Shown: positions 8,226-16,717 of the stretch, piece by piece | Layout: every line of letters starts with the position of its first letter | Numbering within the stretch: the first letter of the stretch is position 1 | IMG/VR virus record: IMGVR_UViG_3300042523_001189 | Coordinates: 1-49,032 of that record | DNA length: 49,032 nucleotides | Reading direction: 5' to 3' (one strand) | From: a virus | Notes under the pieces: generated by a model | What the model saw: the letters and a program-made list of their open reading frames with translations, nothing else | Databases searched by the model: none | Told to the model about the DNA's origin: nothing | Program-made: the position numbers and the translations under genes

Positions 8226-9824
8226 ATGGCATTTGATCCAGAAAGTTTAGGCGCTGCATTTGGCAGAAATCGTGGCTTCAGAGATGCAGCTGTAAAGCAG
8301 TTTGTTGACTCTGGTGCTCAAAATAATGTAGGCTTCGGTTATCAGATTGGAGAAGTTCCTCTGAATAAAATAGAAGATCCTACATACTTAGGTTTTTCTT
8401 TTGTTTTTGACAAAATGTCTCCACTTTTTAATTTAAGCGATGGAGCTACAGACAACACAGCATATAGTTATCTTTTACACACATATCCAGAAGGTAATCA
8501 GTTAAGAGCTAAATACATGAGAGCTTTTGTAGAATCTTTTTTAGCTATTAATGATAGATTCCCTTATTATTTTCAATCGATAGAAGGATTAGATACGATA
8601 TGGAAAAAAACAACTATGTTCACCGATCCGTATTTCGGGGGAGATGATTCAAAAATATCAGTAGATTGTCTAGAGGCTTTAGATCTTAAAATTACCGGGA
8701 TCATGGACCTTTATAGAAAAGCTGTATATGATCCGATAAATAGAAGAGTTATTCTTCCTGAAAATTTAAGAGAATTTGATGTAGTAGTTTATGTAAAAGA
8801 AATTAGAAAATTTAGAACTTCCGCAAAAAGACTTTCAGACCTTTTAGTAACTACGAATCCTCTAGCTAACACTTTTAATAATGTAGATTTAGATCAAATT
8901 CCACCTACTGAATTTAACTCAACCGCTCAGTTTGTAAATGAAAATTCTTCATTCGTTTCTTTTACTCTCAAGTTTTGTGAATTTGTACCAGAAGATTCAT
9001 CTGCATTTTTAGACAACGTTTCAAACGTCGGTGGAGAATCTGCAAAGCAGAAAATATCTTGGATTTGGAAAGATGTAGAAGAAAACAACAGATATTCAAG
9101 TCTAGTTTATTTTGCAAGTAGTTTAGCAGCAAACGGGTTAGGTGCAAATTCTGGAGGTAACGGAAGTAGATGGGCAAACGCTGCAAGAGAATTTGCTAAA
9201 TCAGTAATTTATCAAGGAATTGGAGCTGCTACTCAAAAACTTGCAAATGTTATTAATCAGGGTCAGCTAGGAAACGTATTTGGATTTAGTCCAAATCAGC
9301 TACAGACTCTTCTCGTTTCTCAGAGCATCGATTCTGTAATCAGATCTGCTACAACACCAGAAGAAGATACAGATGAATTAGGAAGGCTTAAAGTTTTTTC
9401 AGAAACATTAGAAAGACCGGGTTTGGATGAATTTAATTTGTTCGGAGAGCCCGGCGGAGAGCCTCCTCAATATACGGGAGAAAAAATCTTACCAGATGGA
9501 AATCTTCCTACGAATAAAGACGGAAATCAATCTTCGCCACTAAACGGAACTGGAAATCCTTTGGATTCTAATCCAAACCCAATAACTCCCCTGAAACCTG
9601 ACAACAATTTCCCAACACCTCCGGGACCACAAGCGTTTACGGGTACTAATGTTTTAGAATCTAATCAAAATCCTACCACACCTTTAACTCCAGATAAAGT
9701 TTTAGATGCTGCTCAAACTCCTACAAATCGTGATGGATCAGAGCCACCAAAATTAAAAAGAGAACAGATACTTGGCGAGGGTGGAGCACCGGGACCGTTA
9801 GCACCTGATAATATTTTCGGATGA
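8226..9824 (+). CDS. Putative baseplate/tail-tube junction structural protein
   Basis: A 532-aa virion protein inside the hub operon. The folded part is about residues 1-400, with a recognisable segment VILPENLREFDVVVYVKEIRKF (about 176-197). That type of strand-rich motif occurs in phage tube/baseplate junction proteins of the gp48/gp54 kind. The last ~120 residues are Pro/Asn/Asp-rich, with two related units (SNPNPITPLKPD and SNQNPTTPLTPD), and are probably an extended arm. Its stop overlaps the gp5-like start by 4 nt. A role at the tube-baseplate interface is inferred from position. Confidence 0.55.
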   Translation: MAFDPESLGAAFGRNRGFRDAAVKQFVDSGAQNNVGFGYQIGEVPLNKIEDPTYLGFSFVFDKMSPLFNLSDGATDNTAYSYLLHTYPEGNQLRAKYMRAFVESFLAINDRFPYYFQSIEGLDTIWKKTTMFTDPYFGGDDSKISVDCLEALDLKITGIMDLYRKAVYDPINRRVILPENLREFDVVVYVKEIRKFRTSAKRLSDLLVTTNPLANTFNNVDLDQIPPTEFNSTAQFVNENSSFVSFTLKFCEFVPEDSSAFLDNVSNVGGESAKQKISWIWKDVEENNRYSSLVYFASSLAANGLGANSGGNGSRWANAAREFAKSVIYQGIGAATQKLANVINQGQLGNVFGFSPNQLQTLLVSQSIDSVIRSATTPEEDTDELGRLKVFSETLERPGLDEFNLFGEPGGEPPQYTGEKILPDGNLPTNKDGNQSSPLNGTGNPLDSNPNPITPLKPDNNFPTPPGPQAFTGTNVLESNQNPTTPLTPDKVLDAAQTPTNRDGSEPPKLKREQILGEGGAPGPLAPDNIFG

Positions 9825-10573
9825 GAAAAGAGATAGATCCAATAAATGATAATTTAGCAACCACTAAGTGGGTAGGAGTAGTCGTGAACAATGACGATCC
9901 TCTTCGTTTAGGAAGATGTCAGGTTAGAATATTCGGAAAGTTTGATATGAGAGAAGATCCTTTCTCAAATGATAGCCCCTTTATTATTCCAGATGAAAAT
10001 CTTCCTTGGAGTTATCCAGCTACTTCTACTACTGCTTCATCCGAAACAGGAGGTGCTGGATTTTCTGTTCCAAAAATAAACTCTATAGTTTCCGTAACTT
10101 TTGATAATGGAAACCCATACTTTCCAGAATATAATTTTAATCAACACTATTCAGATGAAGTTTTAACTGAAATCCAAAATAGTTATGCAAATGCTCATGT
10201 TCTTTGGTATGATGTTGTAACTGAAGGCGGTATGAAAGTTTTCTTTACCGAAGAAAAAGGCTTGGTGTTAGATTATAAAGAAACACAACTAAACGTCAAA
10301 CCAGATAATTCAATTGTAATTCTAAACCCAAACGGTGATACTGTAACTCTTTCAAATGATGGTAATTTAACTATCAAAACTTCATCTAAAGTAAAGGTTG
10401 ATTCTCCTTCTATAGAACTAGGTTCCAAAGCAGCAGAAGCGGTGATAAAAGGAAATACATTTCAGGCTTTGTTTAATGCGCATACTCATATCGGAAATCT
10501 AGGAGCGCCTACAGGTCCACCGATTATTCCACTAAATGGATCTGAATTAAGTACAGTAACTAAAACCCAATAA
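9821..10573 (+). CDS. Baseplate central spike protein, gp5/gpV-like, without lysozyme domain
   Basis: Residues about 13-115 form the OB-fold seen in T4 gp5 and P2 gpV (WVGVVVNNDDPLRLGRCQVR and PKINSIVSVTFDNGNPYFPE). Residues about 135-210 are short repeating strands (VTLSNDGNLTIKTSSKVKVD) that would form the triple beta-helix needle. The end carries the NAHTHIGNLGAPTGPP motif typical of spike tips. T4 gp5 has a lysozyme inserted between the OB fold and the helix; here the two are joined directly, so peptidoglycan cutting must be done by another protein. It overlaps the preceding gene by 4 nt and is followed 2 nt later by a small gene. Confidence 0.88.
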   Translation: MRKEIDPINDNLATTKWVGVVVNNDDPLRLGRCQVRIFGKFDMREDPFSNDSPFIIPDENLPWSYPATSTTASSETGGAGFSVPKINSIVSVTFDNGNPYFPEYNFNQHYSDEVLTEIQNSYANAHVLWYDVVTEGGMKVFFTEEKGLVLDYKETQLNVKPDNSIVILNPNGDTVTLSNDGNLTIKTSSKVKVDSPSIELGSKAAEAVIKGNTFQALFNAHTHIGNLGAPTGPPIIPLNGSELSTVTKTQ

Positions 10574-10575
10574 TT

Positions 10576-10866
10576 ATGCCACTAATACCGAATACATTAG
10601 AAACAGTTTTGGCCGAAGCTTTTGATAAAGGAATGCTTGTATTTGCTGAAACAATTAAAAATTCTCCGCCCGGAACAGATGTGAGTGATGATGCCCGTAG
10701 ATTGGCTGCCAAAACTTTTGCCACTATAGCTTCTACTGCTATTGATGCATATATTAGATCAGCTACTATAATAGTTCCTCCAGGGCAAGTTGTAACTGCG
10801 GCTAGTCCCGCAGGCCCGGTTGCTGGATCAACTACCTCTCCTTCAGCTCCCGCAATAATTTCTTAG
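10576..10866 (+). CDS. Small baseplate-associated protein, 96 aa
   Basis: Not named, but of a type often found directly after the spike gene in large myoviruses. It has a helical first half (LAEAFDKGMLVFAETIKN) and a helix AIDAYIRSATIIVPPGQVV running into a low-complexity Ala/Pro/Ser/Thr tail (AASPAGPVAGSTTSPSAP). It starts 2 nt after the spike gene. It probably accompanies the hub or spike. Confidence 0.6.
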   Translation: MPLIPNTLETVLAEAFDKGMLVFAETIKNSPPGTDVSDDARRLAAKTFATIASTAIDAYIRSATIIVPPGQVVTAASPAGPVAGSTTSPSAPAIIS

Positions 10867-10907
10867 ATTCAAAGATATATAATCTGTACACTTTTAATTT
10901 AGACTAA

Positions 10908-12032
10908 ATGCCTATACAAAAAATTCAAATTCTTCGAGACGAAGAAAACCCATTTGACGTAATTGAAACAGAAGTAGAAGTACCAAAAGGAAGTAAAATC
11001 CTATCAAATGAACCTTATGTTCTAGATGTACTACACTATTACTTTAAAAATTCTGAAGTATCTTTCAAACCTATCACCGACAATGAAATTATAGATTCAA
11101 AAATAATCTATATTTCGGAGTCTTCTATTATTGTAGACATTAACGGAAAAGACAATGCCTACATCGATCTCCTAAAGGAGAAAATGTCTTCAAATGAATT
11201 CCGAATTGGAGACACTGTCAAAATTAAAGTTAAAAAAGGCCATAAAGAAGGAAGCATCGAAGCGAGCATTGGTGCAGCTTCTACACAGGGAAAGATCGAG
11301 GACTTAGTAAATTCAATCGGTTCTAAAACTGTAGCTTACAAAGCACAAGTTAAAGAACTTATCAACGGTGGATATTATCTAATGATAGACGATATAAAAG
11401 TATTTATGCCTGGTTCACTTGCAGGTATGAACAAACTTTCAGATTTTGAAAGAATGCTGGGAAAAGAAATTATTGTAATGCCTGTAAACTTCTCCAAAGA
11501 AAGAAATATTGTAGTAGTTTCTCACAGAGAATATTTAAAAACTTTGGTCCCTGTTGCAATTGATAGAGTTAGTGAAAATCCAAATGATCTCAGAGAAGGT
11601 ACAGTTACCGGAACTTCGGGTTCTGGGATATTTGTAGAGTTTGAAGAATGTCTAACAGGATTGATCACCGTAACCGAAATGGAAAGGTGTAAAACCGATT
11701 TCGAGAATGGAAGTATTAAACCTGGGGATTCTATTCAATTTAGAATTAAGCAAATCATTAGTGAGACTAAGATTATTTTAACACAAAAGGAGAGGGAATA
11801 TAGTCCATGGGATGACATCGAGGATAGATACTCACCCGAAACCAGAATCACTGGAAATGTAGTAAAGAAAGCATCTTACGGTCTCTTTGTTGAAATTGAA
11901 AAAGGCATCAATGGTCTTCTTCACTCATCAAACATAAAGGGTGATAATTTTGAAGAAGGAGATTCAATCGATGTAATTATTACCAAGATAGATCCTGTAA
12001 ATAGAAAAATAACCCTTAGAAGAAAAAGGTAA
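10908..12032 (+). CDS. Ribosomal protein S1-like protein with several S1 (OB) domains
   Basis: Two S1 RNA-binding domains are clear: about 224-298 (REGTVTGTSGSGIFVEFEE, then CLTGLITVTEM, ending TKIILTQKE) and about 311-374 (ITGNVVKKASYGLFVEIEKG, INGLLHSSNI, NRKITLRRKR). Two more divergent ones lie at about 62-125 and 138-212 (KAQVKELINGGYYLMIDD, IKVFMPGSLAG). Bacterial S1 has six domains and brings mRNA to the 30S subunit; this 374-aa version is shorter and lacks an obvious ribosome-docking N-terminus. Because most genes here have no Shine-Dalgarno sequence, a phage S1 could steer ribosomes to phage mRNA. It could instead act in RNA decay. A hairpin-like AGATT...AATCT (10865-10885) precedes it and a strong terminator follows. 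Confidence 0.88.
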   Translation: MPIQKIQILRDEENPFDVIETEVEVPKGSKILSNEPYVLDVLHYYFKNSEVSFKPITDNEIIDSKIIYISESSIIVDINGKDNAYIDLLKEKMSSNEFRIGDTVKIKVKKGHKEGSIEASIGAASTQGKIEDLVNSIGSKTVAYKAQVKELINGGYYLMIDDIKVFMPGSLAGMNKLSDFERMLGKEIIVMPVNFSKERNIVVVSHREYLKTLVPVAIDRVSENPNDLREGTVTGTSGSGIFVEFEECLTGLITVTEMERCKTDFENGSIKPGDSIQFRIKQIISETKIILTQKEREYSPWDDIEDRYSPETRITGNVVKKASYGLFVEIEKGINGLLHSSNIKGDNFEEGDSIDVIITKIDPVNRKITLRRKR

Positions 12033-12051
12033 AGGCTTAATCTCAGGTAAG

Positions 12052-12080
12052 AAAAAACCTAGCTTCGGCTAGGTTTTTTT
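12052..12080 (+). terminator. Rho-independent terminator after the S1-like gene
   Basis: CCTAGC and GCTAGG (12058-12063 and 12068-12073) form a perfect stem closed by a TTCG tetraloop, extended by an A6/T6 stretch and ending in a T run. This is the best terminator in the window and separates the hub/S1 block from the wedge block. Confidence 0.92.
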
Positions 12081-12086
12081 GTGTGA

Positions 12087-12100
12087 GATATATAAAAAAA
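12087..12100 (+). promoter_or_regulatory. Late promoter-like box before the wedge block
   Basis: GATATATAAAAAAA lies directly after the terminator and 10 nt before the GTG start at 12111. Flanking GTGAGA (12083-12088) and TCTAC (12102-12106) can pair with one bulged base. Confidence 0.68.
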
Positions 12101-12110
12101 GTCTACTAAT

Positions 12111-13394
12111 GTGAATTTTACAAGAGAGGAAACCCTTTATAATACTATCATTTCTTACACTTCTGAATTTTATTCGGAATTAGGAATGGATGATGTTAAA
12201 GCATTAATTTCATCATCTTTAGGAAGAAAAGTCTATCCTAAAGATTCTTTCCAGTTAACAGAAACTCTGATGCACGATTATCTCAGAATTTCTAAAAATT
12301 CAGCAGGAAAGTACTCAATGACCACCGGCTATTTGAGATATTCCGAAGGTCGTTTGTATCTTACAAAAATGTTGAATATGATTGATGAGAATTTCTCAAC
12401 CGAAAAGGACTGTAGTCTAAATTTCAGTGTAATGTATTCTGCTTATGATCAACCAGGTACTCCTGATATATCAAGATTAGATTCTCTTAAGTTTATTTTA
12501 GAATATGATGAAAACGTTCCATACACACATTTCCCAGAGAGAAAAAATGTACTTTATTCAAAGTCTATCAAAAATATTCTTCCTGGCAGCAAATTTTTCA
12601 CAGAAAGCTCAGCAAACATTTCTTCTAGAAACTACAGCTATCCTTTTCAGCCTTATTTTGCTGTAGATTTTTCTTCTCTAAAAAGAGGCAATCTAACTTT
12701 TAGATATATTGGTGGAGAAGATTATCAAAAGAAAGAAGGAATTAGAGAGATTATTGAATATTCTTCTTTAACTCTCTATAGTTGCATCAGAAATCCGTAC
12801 ATTAACGAAAAGAACAAAGCTGAATTAGATAAGATTCTAAGTAAACATCAAGCAATTTCCGATTCTTATTCTTCAGCTACCGATTTTAAAAGGAGTTTTC
12901 CTGATATTACTCTGATGGTAAATCTGCAATCAGATAAGAGAGTGATTGATACGATGTATCCTTACATCAGAGATAAAATATACAATCTTCTAATTGAATG
13001 CAATTTTCAAAGGGGCTACTTGAACTATGATTCAAATAACGGAAAGCTTCAGATTAAAGATGCAGAGATCAATAATGCATATCTGATTGACAACATAGAC
13101 ATCTTTGATTCGAAAATAGAAGGTACCATTTCGAATTGTGATATATTTCAATCTGAAATCAAAGAATCTGAAATTTTTAGATGTAACTTGTTTGATAGAT
13201 CTAAAGCTATTAATTGCTACCTATACAATTCTTATGTGAACGGAAATAGCATACTCAATGAATCTACAGTAGAAGGTGATCTTGGTATATTTTCGGGGAA
13301 GATGAAAGATGGAGTTTTTGTCTCTGGAAAAATAACTCAAAGTGCTAATCTATCTGATACCACTAAAGTAATCTCATACCAAAAAATAAGCTAA
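12111..13394 (+). CDS. Conserved virion protein with C-terminal beta-helix-like repeats
   Basis: I use the GTG start at 12111: the ATG two bases earlier is followed at once by a stop, and the next in-frame ATG would remove 25 residues. The first ~300 residues show no known motif. Residues about 316-410 are short regular units (INNAYLIDN, IDIFDSKIEG, TISNCDIFQSEI, KESEIFRCNLF, KAINCYLYNSYV) typical of a pentapeptide- or right-handed beta-helix-like stack. Related layouts occur in hypothetical structural proteins of marine T4-like phages. It is the first gene of the baseplate wedge run, under a late promoter-like box. Confidence 0.65.
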   Translation: MNFTREETLYNTIISYTSEFYSELGMDDVKALISSSLGRKVYPKDSFQLTETLMHDYLRISKNSAGKYSMTTGYLRYSEGRLYLTKMLNMIDENFSTEKDCSLNFSVMYSAYDQPGTPDISRLDSLKFILEYDENVPYTHFPERKNVLYSKSIKNILPGSKFFTESSANISSRNYSYPFQPYFAVDFSSLKRGNLTFRYIGGEDYQKKEGIREIIEYSSLTLYSCIRNPYINEKNKAELDKILSKHQAISDSYSSATDFKRSFPDITLMVNLQSDKRVIDTMYPYIRDKIYNLLIECNFQRGYLNYDSNNGKLQIKDAEINNAYLIDNIDIFDSKIEGTISNCDIFQSEIKESEIFRCNLFDRSKAINCYLYNSYVNGNSILNESTVEGDLGIFSGKMKDGVFVSGKITQSANLSDTTKVISYQKIS

Positions 13395-13397
13395 CAC

Positions 13398-14180
13398 ATG
13401 GCAAACATGACACCTGAACAAGTTAGATGTACTGATGAATTAGTAAAAATGATTCAGCAAGAAGTTACAGTAGCTTGTCAAATTCCCATTACTATACCGA
13501 AGCAAGAAATTCTTCGAATTATTGATAGAGCCAAGAAATGGTTCTACAAAAATTATGAATACTCTGTACAAGAAAAATACTATGCAGTAGATGCTACAGC
13601 ATTTTCAACTACTGCGTTTAAAAGAAGCGGAGAAATTTTCATGCCGGAAAATGTATTTGCTGTAAATGCTGTATATCAGATAGGCGAATTTAGCGGAGAA
13701 GATGGAGGATTTGGAGGTTATAGTTTTAACGGTTTAGATCCTGATTTTGCTCTTGATAAATGGGTTTATGGAAATGTCTATGGCTCTGGTATTGGATCTG
13801 AAAATTTGATGTATTATGTAATTAATGCAATGTTCATCGACTTAGCTAGATTTACTTTACAGCAGATGATGTCTTACAATTACAACTATCTGAATTATAA
13901 GTTTAGATTTATGGGACAGCTGCCAACTAATACATGTATTTTTCTGGTATATGAAAAAATTGATGATTGCGCTCTATTTTCAGAAGAGATTTTTATCAGA
14001 TATTGTGTAGCAGAAACCAAGTTGCAATTGGCCAGAATTACAGGTACTTTTAATTTCAACTTACCAGGAAATGTTACTATCAACTATTCCGAAATAAGAA
14101 GTGAGGCAACTGATGAAATTTCGTCAATTAAAGAAGAAATAAAAGGCGATGAAGGGGTAGATTACTTCTTTACAGACTAA
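13398..14180 (+). CDS. Putative neck/virion structural protein
   Basis: This 260-aa protein starts 3 nt after the previous gene. It has an N-terminal helix pair ending in AKKWFYKNYEYS (about residues 47-58), an aromatic-rich centre (MMSYNYNYLNYKFRFMGQLP) and a C-terminus with FNFNLPGNVTINYSEIRSEA. The 'Leu-Pro-Gly-x-Val/Thr-x-x-Asn' element followed by a helix resembles neck-type proteins of T4-like phages (gp14 class). Placement just before gp25 would also allow a baseplate role. Function stays tentative. Confidence 0.55.
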   Translation: MANMTPEQVRCTDELVKMIQQEVTVACQIPITIPKQEILRIIDRAKKWFYKNYEYSVQEKYYAVDATAFSTTAFKRSGEIFMPENVFAVNAVYQIGEFSGEDGGFGGYSFNGLDPDFALDKWVYGNVYGSGIGSENLMYYVINAMFIDLARFTLQQMMSYNYNYLNYKFRFMGQLPTNTCIFLVYEKIDDCALFSEEIFIRYCVAETKLQLARITGTFNFNLPGNVTINYSEIRSEATDEISSIKEEIKGDEGVDYFFTD

Positions 14181-14197
14181 GAAAAATATAATATCAT

Positions 14198-14208
14198 AAT
14201 ATATAAAC
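14198..14208 (+). promoter_or_regulatory. Weak late-box variant before gp25
   Basis: AATATATAAAC stands directly before the gp25 ATG (14210). It matches the core ATATATAAA of the late box but lacks the A run and is only 1 nt from the start codon, so transcription from it would give a leaderless message or none. Confidence 0.3.
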
Positions 14209-14209
14209 C

Positions 14210-14566
14210 ATGCCAGATATCTATACTAGAACTGATGACATGCTCAATTACCAACCGGATTTGTTGGAAGTAGATGATGATATTTCATTATTGATTTTAC
14301 AGCTTGAAAACTTGTTGTTTACTGAGCCTCGTCGAGTTTTAGGATCTTCTAATTTTGGCATTGATCTAGAAGGATTGCTTTTTAATTTGATGTTGAATGA
14401 ATCTTATATTCAAGGAAGAATAACCACTGCAATTGGAAACTTTTGCCCCTTAAGAGAGACTTATCAAATTGATGTAAGGGTAAATTTCTACTCTGGAGAA
14501 GTTTCTGACATAGGAGAAGTTTTGATAACTGTAGATGGTAGAAAAGTATTTTCAGTTTTAGTATAA
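14210..14566 (+). CDS. 25: Baseplate wedge protein gp25
   Basis: This 118-aa protein has the gp25/TssE fold signature. The key element is TEPRRVLGSSNFGIDLEGLLF, with the invariant Glu39-Pro40-Arg41 followed by a Gly/Asp-rich loop; the strand-rich end is VRVNFYSGEVSDIGEV. In T4 gp25 forms the wedge core with gp6 and gp7 and contacts the sheath, helping to start sheath assembly. The gp6 gene follows 13 nt later, the usual T4 order. Confidence 0.93.
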   Translation: MPDIYTRTDDMLNYQPDLLEVDDDISLLILQLENLLFTEPRRVLGSSNFGIDLEGLLFNLMLNESYIQGRITTAIGNFCPLRETYQIDVRVNFYSGEVSDIGEVLITVDGRKVFSVLV

Positions 14567-14579
14567 AAAAAAGAGATAA

Positions 14580-16451
14580 ATGAACTTCTTAAATAAAAAT
14601 AGAATTAAGGCTCTTCAGATTTATCAGGATGCTTTTAATTATCTTTCGGATATTTACAATCAATCCAGAAATGTGTTTACGCCTGCTTCTCCTTTCGGGC
14701 AGCTATTAACAGTGACTGCAAACTTAGGAGAAATGATTTTCTTTTATATAGAAGCTGCTATCACTGAATTAAATATTGCTCGTGCAAAAAACGTTGAATC
14801 TGTTTATGGTCTAGCAAGACTTACCGGTCACAATGCAACTAGAGGTATTTCTGCAGAGGGGAAGTTAGGATTGAAATTGAAAACTGATGCAGCAGATAAT
14901 ATCACCGGAAACTACTTGTCAATAGTTAATAAAACTCGTCTTTCATGTTCAGTTAATGGATTGGAGTATTTTTTCGAGTTTTACAAAGATGAGTTTATCA
15001 TTGATAAAACTGATACAACTATACATTACGCAAAAATATTTCAAGGAAAGACTGAATTTCAAATTTTTACAGGAAATGGTCAGCCTCTACAAAGCTACTC
15101 AGTATCTACCGGTGGAGCGGTAGACAATTACATGGTAAAAGTTACGGTAAACGGAAGACTTTACAAAGTTACGGAATCTCTCTATGACATGAATCAGAAT
15201 GAGGAAATGTGTCTTGCAAAAACCGGAATAAGCGGAGGTCTTGATATTTATTTTGGAAATGGATATTTTGGAGCAATTCCACTAGAAGGAAGTTCTATTC
15301 AAATCGAATATGTAAGAACTGCAGGTTCGGCGGGCAACATTGGTGGTAGTGATGACATAACATTTCAATTCTTAGATGAAGGAAAGGATGAATTTGGAAA
15401 CCCAGTTGATCTTACTGCTCTTTTAGACGTAATTATAGTTTCTCCCCCTTCATTTGGTTCAAACACAGAAAATCCGGACTTTACTAGACTGATTGCACCA
15501 AAGGCGAGTAAATCTTTTGTTCTTGCTAATCCTGATGCTTATGTGTATTTTCTAAAAAAGTACACATATTTTTCGTTCGTAGATGCCTTCAATACCAAAG
15601 ACGATGAATATATCAATGACGATAATATTATCTACTTAAGTTTGCTTCCGGATATCACAAGAAAACTAACTTCAGACGTTGATTATTTTACTTTACCCGA
15701 AGAAGAATTTACACTGACGGAAAGCGAAAAGTTGATGGTTAATGATATTTTAGACAGAAGTGGTCAAATGTTGATCACGGCTGAGAATAGAATTATAGAT
15801 ATAGCTATCAAGAGATATGCAATTAGTATAGTGTTACGTTATTTTGATGATGCAGATAAGAGTGAAATAAGATCTAATATCAGAAAAATCTTAAATGAAT
15901 ATTTCATAAACGTAAAACGCAGAGACAGAATACCAAGATCTGACGTAATTTCATTGATTGAAGAAGTTTCAGGCGTAGATTCTGTAAATGTATTCTTCAT
16001 TTCAGAAGAAAATGAAAAAGCAGTTAGAGATGGATATTACATCGTACCTGTTTATGGATATGATCCTATCACACAACAGAGAACTCTTATAGAAAATAAG
16101 AAGGTTGTTTTGCAACCCGGAGAAGATCCAGGTCTCGGTTTAGATGAGTTTGGTGATATTATGATAGGAGATAGAGAACTTTCCATCATTAGAGGGGGTT
16201 GGTACGACAGAAATAATAATTATTTTGAAGTCTATCCAGATTCTGATAAGATGTCATCTTTAAATGTTTTCTTTAAAGAATCTATCAAATCAGATCTTTA
16301 CAACAAGATTCAGCAACAGAATATGAATCAAATCAGAAGAAAGGCTGTAATGAATAATACTACTGAAGTTGGATCTACTCTTCTTAATCAAACTACTCAA
16401 ACCAAATTAGAAAATCCAATTTCTAATATCAAAAACGGAATAACACGATGA
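14580..16451 (+). CDS. 6: Baseplate wedge protein gp6 / gpJ-like
   Basis: At 623 aa it is close to the length of T4 gp6 (660). The N-terminus contains a helical region that ends in the conserved-looking ARAKNVESVYGLARLTGH (about 68-85), as in gpJ-type proteins. The typical C-terminal gpJ element is at about 440-480: FINVKRRDRIPRSDVISLIE and VSGVDSVNVFFISEENE. gp6 dimers make the inner ring of the baseplate and drive its opening during contraction. It lies directly after gp25 and its stop overlaps the next start by 4 nt. Confidence 0.88.
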   Translation: MNFLNKNRIKALQIYQDAFNYLSDIYNQSRNVFTPASPFGQLLTVTANLGEMIFFYIEAAITELNIARAKNVESVYGLARLTGHNATRGISAEGKLGLKLKTDAADNITGNYLSIVNKTRLSCSVNGLEYFFEFYKDEFIIDKTDTTIHYAKIFQGKTEFQIFTGNGQPLQSYSVSTGGAVDNYMVKVTVNGRLYKVTESLYDMNQNEEMCLAKTGISGGLDIYFGNGYFGAIPLEGSSIQIEYVRTAGSAGNIGGSDDITFQFLDEGKDEFGNPVDLTALLDVIIVSPPSFGSNTENPDFTRLIAPKASKSFVLANPDAYVYFLKKYTYFSFVDAFNTKDDEYINDDNIIYLSLLPDITRKLTSDVDYFTLPEEEFTLTESEKLMVNDILDRSGQMLITAENRIIDIAIKRYAISIVLRYFDDADKSEIRSNIRKILNEYFINVKRRDRIPRSDVISLIEEVSGVDSVNVFFISEENEKAVRDGYYIVPVYGYDPITQQRTLIENKKVVLQPGEDPGLGLDEFGDIMIGDRELSIIRGGWYDRNNNYFEVYPDSDKMSSLNVFFKESIKSDLYNKIQQQNMNQIRRKAVMNNTTEVGSTLLNQTTQTKLENPISNIKNGITR

Positions 16452-16717
16452 ACATTATAGATACTGAAGATCATAACAGAGGAATTAGTGTTTATGATGC
16501 TACATGGGAAAGTGGGAATCAGTTGAAAAACACGGGGTACGATTATAGCAAAACTTTATATTCAAAGAATGCTTCTACATATCTCTTTAGAAATCCTAGA
16601 GTAGCTAGATATATTTCTTATCTAAACGATATCATTTTTGAATATGTCGAGACCGTTAAGAAGATAAGAGTTTATTACAACTACACGGTTAAAAAAGATT
16701 ATAGAAAAATTAACTAA
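16448..16717 (+). CDS. Small wedge-operon protein, 89 aa
   Basis: Not recognised. It is Tyr/Asn-rich (VARYISYLNDIIFEYVETVK and RVYYNYTVKKDYRKIN) and is wedged with 4-nt and 1-nt overlaps between gp6 and gp7-like genes, so it is almost certainly made together with them. A small baseplate or assembly protein is likely; T4 has no obvious counterpart in this position. Confidence 0.65.
   Translation: MNIIDTEDHNRGISVYDATWESGNQLKNTGYDYSKTLYSKNASTYLFRNPRVARYISYLNDIIFEYVETVKKIRVYYNYTVKKDYRKIN

Noticed and set aside
12052-12110. tRNA or attachment site between the S1-like gene and the wedge block
   Set aside because: The hairpin is a simple terminator; no cloverleaf or duplicated core sequence is visible. 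I saw no tRNA elsewhere in the window.
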